From assembly GCA_018241425.1 (NCBI GenBank), contig JAFEDU010000002.1, forward strand, positions 1,116,001 to 1,180,000: 64,000 nucleotides of DNA. The letters run 5' to 3'. Source of the stretch: Pseudomonadota bacterium. GTDB lineage: Bacteria; Pseudomonadota; Gammaproteobacteria; Steroidobacterales; Steroidobacteraceae. Positions 48,922 through 59,749 of the stretch are shown here, in pieces; the first letter of the stretch is position 1; each line of letters starts with the position of its first letter. The notes below the pieces were generated by a model, which made no database searches, was not told where the DNA came from, and was given only the letters and a program-made list of their open reading frames with translations. A program made the position numbers and the translations under genes.

Positions 48922-49760
48922 TGAACCGCGCCCCCGGGCGCGCCCGCACGGGTCGCAGGCGGCGCGCACCGGCCGCAGGTCCCGGAGCGGCCGCAGGGCC
49001 GGAGCGGCTGCAGAAGATGCTGGCGCGCGCCGGCCTTGCCTCGCGCCGCGAGGCGGAAGCCTGGATCCGCGCCGGCCGGCTGACCGTGAACCAGGTGCCC
49101 GCGACGCTCGGCCAGAAGGTCACCGCCACCGACCAGGTGCGGCTCGACGGCCGCCTGGTGCGTGCCACCCCGGCCCGCTCCAGCGCCAACGCCTTCCTGT
49201 GCCACCGCTCCCCGGGCGAGGCGCTGCGTCCCCCGGGCGGCGCGTTGCCCGAGGAGGCGATGCCGCAGGCGCAGCCGGCCCGCAGTGCGCTCACCGAGCG
49301 CCTGCCGCGTCGCGCCGGGCGGCGCTTCATCAGCGTGAGCCCGATGCCGCGCGTCGACGGCGGACTTGAGCTCCTGACCGCCGACGGGGCGCTTGCCCAG
49401 CGCCTGCAGCGGGCCGTGCACGCGCTCCCGAGCGAGTTCAGCGTGCGGGTGCGCGGGGAGCTGACCCCCGACCAGCAAGCCGGCGTGCTCGAGGGCGCGC
49501 TCGACAGCGGTGCACGCGTGAGCGTCGAGCGCTGCGAGGCGGGCGGTGGCGAGGGCGCGAACCGCTGGTACACCGTGGGCGTGCGCGGGGCGAGCGGCAA
49601 GGAAGTGCGCCAGCTGTTCGAGCGCCAGGGTGCGCTCGTCAGCCGCGTGCTGCGCACGCGGCTCGGGCCCCTGTCGCTCGAGCGGACGCTGGGTCGCGGC
49701 CGCTTCCGCGAGCTCACTCAGGACGAGCTGGCCGCGCTCGAGGCGCCCCCGGCCGGCTGA
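48921..49760 (+). CDS. rluB: 23S rRNA pseudouridine synthase RluB-like, divergent active-site loop
   Basis: 279 aa. S4 domain (ERLQKMLARAGLASRREAEAWI, about 28-90) and a RsuA/RluB catalytic domain (ISVSPMPRVDGGLELLTADG). The family motif GRLDxxTxGLLLLTNDG is altered: here PRVDGG directly meets LELLTADG, about three residues shorter, with the Asp kept. C-terminal GASGKEVRQLFERQG and VSRVLRTRLGPLSLERTLGRGRFREL match RluB. Its 3' end overlaps the convergent yciK by 43 bases. Probable synthase for position 2605, but activity depends on the loop. Confidence 0.85.
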   Translation: MNRAPGRARTGRRRRAPAAGPGAAAGPERLQKMLARAGLASRREAEAWIRAGRLTVNQVPATLGQKVTATDQVRLDGRLVRATPARSSANAFLCHRSPGEALRPPGGALPEEAMPQAQPARSALTERLPRRAGRRFISVSPMPRVDGGLELLTADGALAQRLQRAVHALPSEFSVRVRGELTPDQQAGVLEGALDSGARVSVERCEAGGGEGANRWYTVGVRGASGKEVRQLFERQGALVSRVLRTRLGPLSLERTLGRGRFRELTQDELAALEAPPAG

Positions 49761-50518
49761 GCCTCGAAACTGCCGCCGGTCACGCCGCGGCTCGCGGGCC
49801 CGAGGAGGGCGAGGTACGCCCCGGTGATGCTCTCCGGCAGCGGCACCGTCTCGATCTCCTCCGCCGGGTAGGCCTGGCGCCGCATGAGCGTGCGGGTGCG
49901 TCCCGGATTGATGGCATTGACGCGCACGTGGCTCACGTTCTCCAGTTCCTGCGCCAGCACCTGGGTGAGTCCCTCGACCGCGAACTTGGACACCGCGTAG
50001 GCGCCCCAGTAAGCACGCCCGACGCGTCCCACGCTGCTGGAGGTGAACACCACCGAGGCATCGGCCGAGGCGCGCAGCGCCGGGATCAGAACCTGGGTGA
50101 GGGCGAAGGCGGCGGTCACGTTCACGTGCATCACCTTGCACCAGGTGGGCACGTCGTAGTGCTCGATCGGGCTTAAGGTGCCCAGCACCCCGGCGTTGTG
50201 CAGCAGGCCGTCCAGCCGGCCGTAGCGCTCGCTCACGGCATCCGCGAGCTGGTCGTAGTCGTGCGCGACCGCCTTCTCCAGGTCGAGCGGCGCGATCACC
50301 GCCTCCGGGCCGCCGCCTGCGAGGATTGCGGCGTGCACGCTCTCGAGCTTCTTCACGGTGCGGCCGATGAGCACCACCTGGGCGCCGTGCGCCGCGCAGG
50401 CGAGCGCGACTGCGCGCCCGATGCCATCGCCCGCCCCGGTGATGGCGATGACGCGGCCGGCGAGTTCGCCGGGGGCGGCGCGGTGGGTGCGCGGGTCGAA
50501 GCGCTCGGACAAGGCCAT
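49718..50518 (-). CDS. yciK: Short-chain dehydrogenase YciK
   Basis: 266 aa SDR: TGAGDGIGRAVAL (NAD(P) binding), NAGVLG, and the catalytic set SSSVGRVGRAYWGAYAVSKFA (Ser, Tyr, Lys). INPGRTRTLMRRQAYP is characteristic of the YciK group found near gyrA-ubiG in pseudomonads. Substrate unknown. I set the start at 50518 (MALSERFDP). The 3' end overlaps rluB. Confidence 0.92.
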   Translation of the reverse strand: MALSERFDPRTHRAAPGELAGRVIAITGAGDGIGRAVALACAAHGAQVVLIGRTVKKLESVHAAILAGGGPEAVIAPLDLEKAVAHDYDQLADAVSERYGRLDGLLHNAGVLGTLSPIEHYDVPTWCKVMHVNVTAAFALTQVLIPALRASADASVVFTSSSVGRVGRAYWGAYAVSKFAVEGLTQVLAQELENVSHVRVNAINPGRTRTLMRRQAYPAEEIETVPLPESITGAYLALLGPASRGVTGGSFEAQPAGGASSAASSS

Positions 50519-50525
50519 CGTCTCC

Positions 50526-51362
50526 TTAGGAAGGCATGAGCGGTGCAGTACCGCGGGCGGCGCGCCGCGCCGCGCGCCAGGCGCGCCAGGCATCGAGCGC
50601 GGCGAGATCCTCGCCCGGGTCCGGGGTGTCCGGCAAGGCTGCGCTCACGCGCCGCGAGCGCGACTGCGCGAGCACGCCCAGCACGGCGAGTCCCCGCAGG
50701 GGCGGCAGGAGCGCAGGTCCCAGCGCCGCCGTGGCGGCGGCGAGACCGGCCCGTGCGGCGGCATGGCGTTCCTTGAGCCAGGCGGCGAGGGCGTCCGAAG
50801 CCGCACGCGCCGCCAGTTGCTCGACGGGGATGCCCGCGGCGGCGAGCGCCTGCAGCGGGACGCGGATGCGGCCGGCCCGCGCGTCTGCGTTGAGCCGCAC
50901 GAGGAGCAGGAGTGACTGCAGCTGCGCGCCGAAGTCGAGGGCGGCCCCCGGCGCAGGTCCCCCGGCCGCGAGCGCGGCGCAGGGACCCACTACCGCGAGG
51001 CTCCACTTGCGGCAATAGCCGGCGTGCTCGGCATCGGTGTCGAACGGCGCCTGCGCGAGGTCCCAGCCTGCAAGGTCGATGAGTCCCGCTAGCGGCGCGA
51101 GGCTGGCCCGTGCCGGGCCCGGAAGCTGCTCGAGCAGCGCCCGTGTCAGCGGGTGCAGCGGGTGGCCTGCGACGACGCGCTCGCATTCCTCGCGCCACCA
51201 GTTCAGGCGCACGTGCGCGACCTGGTGCTCCAGGGGCTGGGTGAGGCCGGCGCGGATCTCGTGCTCGATGCCGAACAGCGCCTGCAGCACGTGCGCCTGG
51301 GCGTCCGGACAATACAGCAGGCTCAGCCGCTCGGCCGGGGAGGGCTCAGGCGTTGCCGACAT
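50526..51362 (-). CDS. Squalene/phytoene synthase-fold protein
   Basis: 278 aa, all-helical. It begins with LSLLYCPDAQAHVLQALFGIEHEIR, followed by HQVAHVRLNWWREECERV and GWDLAQAPFDTDAEHAGYC, which follow squalene/phytoene synthase-like proteins related to NDUFAF6. The DxxxD prenyl-diphosphate motif of true synthases is not evident, so it may be non-catalytic. No other carotenoid or hopanoid genes are present. It sits between yciK and rmuC, where pseudomonads have mupP. Confidence 0.7.
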   Translation of the reverse strand: MSATPEPSPAERLSLLYCPDAQAHVLQALFGIEHEIRAGLTQPLEHQVAHVRLNWWREECERVVAGHPLHPLTRALLEQLPGPARASLAPLAGLIDLAGWDLAQAPFDTDAEHAGYCRKWSLAVVGPCAALAAGGPAPGAALDFGAQLQSLLLLVRLNADARAGRIRVPLQALAAAGIPVEQLAARAASDALAAWLKERHAAARAGLAAATAALGPALLPPLRGLAVLGVLAQSRSRRVSAALPDTPDPGEDLAALDAWRAWRAARRAARGTAPLMPS

Positions 51363-52653
51363 CGCTCCTCGGCACGGCCTCGGGCGCCTCGGCACTGGTC
51401 GGGCGTACCAGCGCCCCGATGGGCTCGAGCGGCTGCGCGGGCGGGTCGGCGGTCACGCCGAGCTCCTGGAACCGGCGTGCCTGCGGCATCAGCTGCCGCT
51501 CGAGCGACCCCACGGCGTTGTTGTAGGCCTCCACGGCCGCCCCCAGGCGCTGGCCCATCCGCCCCAGGTGCGCATGGAAGGTGCCGATGCGGCGGTAGAG
51601 CTCCTGGCCGAGGTCGCGGATCTGGGCCGCGTTGTGCGCGACCGCCGACTGGCGCCAGCCGTAAGCCACCGCCTTCAGCAGGGCGACCAGGGTCGAGGGC
51701 GTGGCGATGATGACGCTCTGCGCCAGCGCGCTCTCCAGGAGTTCCGGCCGCTCGGCGAGGGCGGCGGACAGGAACTGGTCGCCCGGCAGGAACAGCACCG
51801 CGAACTCGGGGCTGCGCTCGAACTGCGCCCAGTAGCTCTTGGAGGCGAGCTCGCGCACGCGCGTCTCCACCTGCTGCGCGTGCTTGCGCAGCTGGGTCTG
51901 GCGCTCCTCCTCGCTCGCCGCCTCGAGCGCTGCGAGGTAAGCATCGAGCGGGGTCTTGGCATCGAGCACCAGGTCGCGCTCCTCGGGCATGTGCACCACG
52001 AGGTCCGGCCGCACGATCCCCTGCTCGCCGGCGCGGTGCACCTGCTCGGTGAAGTCGCAGTGCTCGGTGAGGCCGGCGAGCTCCACGAGGCGGCGCAGCG
52101 TGAGCTCGCCCCAGCGGCCGCGCACCTCGGGGCGGCGCAGCGCGGTCACGAGGTTGCGCGTCTCGCGCGAGAGCTGGGCCTGGCCGCCGGCGAGCGTCTC
52201 GATCTGGGTGCGCAGGCTCGAGAACGCCTCGCGCCGCTCGCGTTCGAGCGCCTGTACCTGCGCCTCGGTGCGCTCCAGCGCCGCCCGCAGCGGCTCGACG
52301 AGCGCGGCCACGGCGTGCTCGCGCTCCTTGAGCGCGCCCTGGGCGAGCGCCTGGTCGCGCCCAAGGGCCTCGTGGGCCATGCGCAGGAACAGCTCGCTGT
52401 TGGCGCGCAGCGTCTGCCCGGCGAGGGCGTCGAAGGCGCCGCGCAGGCGCTCCTCGGACTGCTCGAGCACCTTCAGGCGCTCGGCTTCCGTGCGCGTCTC
52501 GGCCTCCAGGCGCACCTGGACGGCGGTGAGCTCGATGCGCAGGGCCGCCACGCGCCGCGCGGCGCTGACGTAGGAAAGGAGCGCGCCGAGCACCAGTCCG
52601 GCGACGAAGGTGGCGCCGAGCAGATAGTAGACCGCGTGCGTGAGCGTGATCAC
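51346..52653 (-). CDS. rmuC: DNA recombination protein RmuC
   Basis: 435 aa: N-terminal membrane helix (YYLLGATFVAGLVLGALLSYV), coiled coil (about 35-160), and a nuclease-like domain (NLVTALRRPEVRGRWGELTLRRLVELAG, DLVLDAKTPLDAYL, LPGDQFLSAAL, IIATPSTLVALLKAVAYGW; family blocks). Limits inversion at short repeats in E. coli. The stop overlaps the start of the squalene-synthase-like gene by about 17 bases. Confidence 0.92.
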   Translation of the reverse strand: MITLTHAVYYLLGATFVAGLVLGALLSYVSAARRVAALRIELTAVQVRLEAETRTEAERLKVLEQSEERLRGAFDALAGQTLRANSELFLRMAHEALGRDQALAQGALKEREHAVAALVEPLRAALERTEAQVQALERERREAFSSLRTQIETLAGGQAQLSRETRNLVTALRRPEVRGRWGELTLRRLVELAGLTEHCDFTEQVHRAGEQGIVRPDLVVHMPEERDLVLDAKTPLDAYLAALEAASEEERQTQLRKHAQQVETRVRELASKSYWAQFERSPEFAVLFLPGDQFLSAALAERPELLESALAQSVIIATPSTLVALLKAVAYGWRQSAVAHNAAQIRDLGQELYRRIGTFHAHLGRMGQRLGAAVEAYNNAVGSLERQLMPQARRFQELGVTADPPAQPLEPIGALVRPTSAEAPEAVPRSDVGNA

Positions 52654-53360
52654 CGGCGCAGATGCGCGAGGTAGTTCACGGCGACGTCCGCGGTGAGCGC
52701 CACGTGCCCGGTGAAGGGGTTGAGCTCGATACCCGAGAGCTCCGCGAGCTCGAGCCCCGCGGCGCGCCCCCAGGCAGCGAGCTCGGCCGGCCGGATGAGG
52801 CGCTCGTACTCATGCGTGCCGCGCGGGATGAGGCGCATCAGGTACTCCCCGCCCACGATGGCGGTGAGGAAGGAGCGCAGGTTGCGGTTGAGCGTGGAGA
52901 GGAACACCGCGCCGCCCGGCCGGGTGAGGGCGGCAAGCGTCGCCACCATCTGCCGCGGGTCCGGGACGTGCTCGAGCATCTCCATGCTGGTCACGACGTC
53001 GAACGCCGCGGGGCTCTCCTTCAGCAGCGCCTCCGCCGCCACGCAGCGGTAGTCGATGGCAAGCCCGCCCGCCGCGGCGTGGAGGCGCGCCACCTCGATC
53101 ATCGCGGGCGCAAGGTCGATCGCCGTCACCTGGGCGCCGGCCTGGGTGAGCGCCTCGGCGAGCAGGCCGCCCCCGCAGCCGACATCGAGCACGCGCGCGC
53201 CCCCGAGCGCGGCGCGCTCTGCGATGAAGCGGGTACGCGCGGGGTTTAGCAGGTGCAGCGGGCGGAATTCGCCCTCGGGGTCCCAGAAGCTGCTGGCACC
53301 CGAGTCGAACTTGGCGAGCTCTGCCGGGTCGGCGTTCGCGGCCGTGCGGGGTTCCGTCAT
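52650..53360 (-). CDS. ubiG: Ubiquinone 3-O-methyltransferase UbiG
   Basis: SAM-dependent methylation of two hydroxyls in ubiquinone synthesis. 236 aa: FDSGASSFWDPEGEFRPLHLLNPAR, motif I VLDVGCGGGLLAEAL, AIDLAPAMIEVARLHA, MEMLEHVPDPRQMV, SGIELNPFTGHVALTADVAVNYL. ATG at 53360 overlaps the amidohydrolase stop (TCAT in plus orientation). No gph/mupP phosphatase follows. Confidence 0.95.
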   Translation of the reverse strand: MTEPRTAANADPAELAKFDSGASSFWDPEGEFRPLHLLNPARTRFIAERAALGGARVLDVGCGGGLLAEALTQAGAQVTAIDLAPAMIEVARLHAAAGGLAIDYRCVAAEALLKESPAAFDVVTSMEMLEHVPDPRQMVATLAALTRPGGAVFLSTLNRNLRSFLTAIVGGEYLMRLIPRGTHEYERLIRPAELAAWGRAAGLELAELSGIELNPFTGHVALTADVAVNYLAHLRR

Positions 53361-54610
53361 GCCGCCGCCGTGAGGCGCAGCCGCTCGCGCCACTGCCGCG
53401 CGGTGCGCTCGAGCTCGGCGGGATCGAACCCGAGCAGCGCCTGCTCGCGCAGCAGCGGGCGGCCGGCGATGAAGACGTCGCTGACGCCCTGGGCGCCGCT
53501 GCCGAAAAGCAGCGCATCCGCGATGCCCGCGAAGCTGCCCACGGACAGCGGCTCGAGCGCGACGCAGCACAGGTCCGCGGCCTTGCCGGGCTCGATGCTG
53601 CCGGTGCGCGCCTGCAGGCCGAGCGCGGTCGCGCCCCCCAGGGTCGCCATCCGCAGCGCGCGCGCGGCGCCGATATGTGACAGCTGGGCCGCGGTACGTG
53701 CCTCGGCCAGGAGGTCGAAGCCGCCGGCCGCCTCGGGGTCGCCGCTGCCGAGCGCGGTGCGGTCCGACTCGAGCAGTGCGACCGCGGCGGGCCGCGCGCC
53801 GAGGCTGGCACGCGGGCAGGCGATGAGGGTCGCGCCGTGGCGCGCAATGAGTTCGAGCTCCTGCGGGCCGGGCGACCCGATCACCGCGCATCCCGGTCGC
53901 AGGAGGCCGGTGTGTGCGGCCTGCGCGACCAGGCTCGCCGCAGCCCCGGCGTCGCGCACCTCCGGCACCTCGAGCGCCGGGCCGAGGCACAGCGCCACCG
54001 GGGCGTCGAGCTCGTCGGCGACCCGCCGCACGCGCGTCAGGGTGGCCTCGTGCGCGAACGCCTCCGGCAGCAGCGCAAAGAAGAGCGTAATGCGCGCATC
54101 GCTGCGGTACTGGTCCCACAGGCGCTCCGCGCGCGCGAGCTGCCCCGTCAGTCCCTCGGGTGTCTCGGCGCCGATCGGCAGCGCGATGCAGGCGCGCATC
54201 CCGGTCTGGGCGGCCAGCCGCGCGGTCTCCTCGGGGTGCGGGCTGAGGTCAGCGACGCAGGTGATCCCGGCCCGCAGCATCAGCGCGAACGCGAGCCGCG
54301 TCCCGTCGCGCGCGAAGTCCGCCTCGCGCGCCAGTGCCGTGGATGAGGGGATGCCCGGGTAGGGGCTGGCGGCGCGCAGCAGGGTGCGGCTCGCGCGCGT
54401 GTGGGCGTTGACGAGGCCGGGCAGGAGCACGTGGCCGTCGCGCCGCACCACCTCGCGCGCGGCGTAGCGCGCTGACAGCCCGGCACGCTCACCGACCGCG
54501 ACGATCCGGCCGCTGTCGATGACGACCGCGTGATCCTCGAGCACGGGCGCCGGGCCTGTCATGGACAGCAGCCAGCGCGGCTCGATCTGCAGGTCGGCGG
54601 GTTCTCGCAT
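53357..54610 (-). CDS. Amidohydrolase-fold protein (MtaD/TRZ-ATZ-like) lacking metal ligands
   Basis: 417 aa, close in layout to methylthioadenosine/SAH deaminases: N-terminal beta-sandwich, LLPGLVNAHTRASRTLLR, LDAPVALCLGPALE, ALGSGDPEAAGG, GATALGLQARTGSIEPGKAADLC. The metal site is gone: the HxH motif is HTR, the HLxE segment is LCLGPA, the AHC segment is VIGSPG, and GTDG is GSGD. It probably does not deaminate. Its place next to ubiG and gyrA is that of mtaD in Pseudomonas, so the synteny was kept while the chemistry was lost. Starts at 54610, divergent from gyrA. Confidence 0.85.
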   Translation of the reverse strand: MREPADLQIEPRWLLSMTGPAPVLEDHAVVIDSGRIVAVGERAGLSARYAAREVVRRDGHVLLPGLVNAHTRASRTLLRAASPYPGIPSSTALAREADFARDGTRLAFALMLRAGITCVADLSPHPEETARLAAQTGMRACIALPIGAETPEGLTGQLARAERLWDQYRSDARITLFFALLPEAFAHEATLTRVRRVADELDAPVALCLGPALEVPEVRDAGAAASLVAQAAHTGLLRPGCAVIGSPGPQELELIARHGATLIACPRASLGARPAAVALLESDRTALGSGDPEAAGGFDLLAEARTAAQLSHIGAARALRMATLGGATALGLQARTGSIEPGKAADLCCVALEPLSVGSFAGIADALLFGSGAQGVSDVFIAGRPLLREQALLGFDPAELERTARQWRERLRLTAAA

Positions 54611-54736
54611 CGGGATTCAAGGCACGCGGTGTCGGGTTTTCCGAGGCCCGTAAGTATATCGGCGCCCCGTGCCGCGTGCGCCCCTCGCCGGGCCCGTCCG
54701 GGAGTGCCGCGCGGTGAGGGTCCGGGACCCCTTTCG

Positions 54737-54745
54737 TGCTAGAAT
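54737..54745 (+). promoter_or_regulatory. Extended -10 promoter of gyrA
   Basis: TGCTAGAAT combines a TG extension with TAGAAT (54740-54745), 48 bases before the gyrA ATG. No clear -35. Confidence 0.5.
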
Positions 54746-54793
54746 TTATCCTTTATTTTGGGCCCCCGCGGGCCTGTCCGAGCAAGCGATCTA

Positions 54794-57391
<2,598 letters not shown>

Positions 57392-57485
57392 CGGCCTTAG
57401 ACCCAAAAGATCTGACCCGCCTCATGGGGCGTTGTTAAGATCGGCCCTTCCCTGATCCTGAAGTCTTGCGACCCAAAGAGGGGCC

Positions 57486-58565
57486 GTGCGCGTATTCAAT
57501 TTCTCGGCAGGTCCGGCGACCATGCCGCTCGCCGTGCTCGAGGAGGCACGCGCCGAACTGACCGACTGGCGCGGCAGCGGCATGTCGGTGATGGAAGTCA
57601 GCCACCGGGGCAAGCCCTTCGTGGCCGTCGCCGAGGCTGCCGAGGCCGACCTGCGCGAACTCCTGGGCGTGCCCGCGAGCTACCACGTGCTCTTCATGCA
57701 CGGCGGGGCGACGGCGCAGTTTGCGGCCATCCCTCTGAATCTCGCGGGCCCCGACGCCACCGCGGCCTACGTCAACACCGGCGCCTGGTCGAAGAAGGCG
57801 CTCGGGGAGGCCCGCGGCTTCGTTAAGGTCGACGTGCTCGCCGACGAGGCCGACTCCAGGTACACCACCGTCCCGCGCGCGGACGCGCTGCGCGCCCCGG
57901 CGGGGTCCGCCTACCTGCACTACACCCCGAACGAGACCATCGGCGGGGTGGAGTTTCCCTACATCCCCGATCCAGGTCCCGTGCCCCTGGTCGCGGACAT
58001 GTCCTCGACCATCCTCTCGCGGCCCGTGCCGGTGGAGCGCTTCGGCCTCATCTATGCGGGCGCGCAGAAGAACATAGGTCCCGCCGGACTTGCGGTGGTG
58101 ATCGTGCGCAAGGAGCTGCTGCGCGGCGCCCGCCCGGGCACGCCGACCGTGCTCGATTACGCGCTTCAGGGGCAGGACCGCTCGATGCTCAACACCCCGC
58201 CCACCTTCGCCTGGTACATGGCGGGCCTGGTGTTCCGGTGGTTGAAGGAGCAGGGCGGCCTTCCCGCGATGGCCGCCCGCAACGAAGCCAAGGCGCACCT
58301 CCTCTACGGGGCCATCGACGCCTCGGGGTTCTACGCCAACCCGGTCGCACGCGAGTGCCGCTCGTGGATGAACGTGCCCTTCACCCTCAAGGAACCCGAG
58401 CTTGAGCCCACCTTCCTCACCCAGGCACGGGCCGCGGGGCTGGTGAACCTCGAGGGGCACCGCTCGGTGGGCGGCATGCGCGCGAGCCTCTACAACGCCA
58501 TGCCGCTCGAGGGCGTCGAGGCCCTGGTGGGCTTCATGCGCGAGTTCGAGCGCCGCCACGGCTGA
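57486..58565 (+). CDS. serC: Phosphoserine aminotransferase
   Basis: PLP enzyme converting 3-phosphohydroxypyruvate to phosphoserine. 359 aa: FNFSAGPATMPLAVLEEAR, VMEVSHRGKPF, MHGGATAQFAAIPLNL, and GAQKNIGPAGLAVVIV with the PLP Lys near residue 198. GTG start. Directly followed, 6 bases on, by a phosphoglycerate dehydrogenase, so two of three serine steps are co-transcribed. Confidence 0.96.
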   Translation: MRVFNFSAGPATMPLAVLEEARAELTDWRGSGMSVMEVSHRGKPFVAVAEAAEADLRELLGVPASYHVLFMHGGATAQFAAIPLNLAGPDATAAYVNTGAWSKKALGEARGFVKVDVLADEADSRYTTVPRADALRAPAGSAYLHYTPNETIGGVEFPYIPDPGPVPLVADMSSTILSRPVPVERFGLIYAGAQKNIGPAGLAVVIVRKELLRGARPGTPTVLDYALQGQDRSMLNTPPTFAWYMAGLVFRWLKEQGGLPAMAARNEAKAHLLYGAIDASGFYANPVARECRSWMNVPFTLKEPELEPTFLTQARAAGLVNLEGHRSVGGMRASLYNAMPLEGVEALVGFMREFERRHG

Positions 58566-58571
58566 GGTGCC

Positions 58572-59747
58572 ATGAGCTACCGCATCCGCACCCTCAACAG
58601 CATCAGTCCCAGGGGACTGGCGCGCCTGCCCGAGGCGCGCTTCCAGGTCGGCAACGACCTCGCTTCCCCGGATGCGGTGCTGGTGCGTTCCGCCGACATG
58701 CACGGCCTCGAACTCCCGGCGAGCGTGCTGGCCGTCGGGCGCGCCGGTGCCGGAACCAACAACATTCCCGTCGAGGCCCTGGGCCGCCGCGGAATCGTGG
58801 TGTTCAACGCCCCCGGGGCCAATGCCAACGCCGTGAAGGAGCTGGTGCTCGCCGGCCTCCTGCTCGCGGCCCGCAACCTGGGTCCCGCCTGGCAGTTCGC
58901 CCGCGGGCTGTCCGGGGACGATGCGGCACTGGATGCCCAGGTCGAAAAGGGCAAGAAGGCGTTTGTGGGTTTCGAGCTCCCGGGCCGCACGCTCGGCGTC
59001 GTCGGGCTCGGCGCCATCGGCGTCGAGGTCGCGAATTCCGCGCTGGCGCTCGGCATGAAGGTCCTGGGGTACGATCCCCAGATCACGGTTCAGCGGGCCT
59101 GGCAGCTGTCCTCGAGCGTCGAGCAGGCGCGCTCGCTCGAGGACCTGTTCGCGCGCAGCGATGCCGTCAGTGTCCACGTGCCCCTGAACGATGCCACCCG
59201 CGGGCTGGTCAATGCGACCCGCCTCGCGCTCATGCGCCCCAACGGCACGATCCTCAACTTCGCGCGCGCCGCCATCGTGGACGAGGCGGCGGTGCTTGGC
59301 GCCCTGGATGCCGGGGCGCTGCACGCCTACGTGTGCGACTTCCCCACCGTGGCGGTCAAGGACCACCCCAAGGTGCTGGCGCTGCCGCACCTGGGGGCTT
59401 CCACCGGCGAGGCGGAGGAGAACTGCGCGGTCATGGTGGCCGAACAGGTGCGCGATTTCCTCGAGAACGGCAATATCAGGAACAGCGTCAACTACCCGGA
59501 AGCCCTGCTGCCGCGGGTGCCTGGCACCACGCGGCTTGCCATCGCCAACGCCAACGTGCCCAACATGGTCGGCCAGATCTCCACCTGCCTCGCAGCCGCG
59601 CACCTGAACATCGCGGACCTCCTCAACAAGTCGCGCGGCGAGTTCGCCTACACGCTGATCGATACCGACGGCGAGGTCAGCGCCGACGTGCTGGCGCGCA
59701 TCCGCGCCATCCAGGGCGTGCTGGCCGCGCGCATCCTGCAGGCCTGA
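58572..59747 (+). CDS. serA: D-3-phosphoglycerate dehydrogenase (ACT-domain type)
   Basis: First step of serine synthesis. 391 aa: substrate-domain start SYRIRTLNSISPRGLARLP, NAPGANANAVKELVLAG, NAD site LGVVGLGAIGVEVANSALALG, catalytic Arg in NFARAAIVDEAA and His in LPHLGASTGEAEENCAVM, then a C-terminal ACT domain (about 315-390). YVCDFPT replaces the usual Glu-containing loop and places it in the 3PGDH_3 subgroup. pheA begins 2 bases after its stop. Confidence 0.93.
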   Translation: MSYRIRTLNSISPRGLARLPEARFQVGNDLASPDAVLVRSADMHGLELPASVLAVGRAGAGTNNIPVEALGRRGIVVFNAPGANANAVKELVLAGLLLAARNLGPAWQFARGLSGDDAALDAQVEKGKKAFVGFELPGRTLGVVGLGAIGVEVANSALALGMKVLGYDPQITVQRAWQLSSSVEQARSLEDLFARSDAVSVHVPLNDATRGLVNATRLALMRPNGTILNFARAAIVDEAAVLGALDAGALHAYVCDFPTVAVKDHPKVLALPHLGASTGEAEENCAVMVAEQVRDFLENGNIRNSVNYPEALLPRVPGTTRLAIANANVPNMVGQISTCLAAAHLNIADLLNKSRGEFAYTLIDTDGEVSADVLARIRAIQGVLAARILQA

Positions 59748-59749
59748 GG

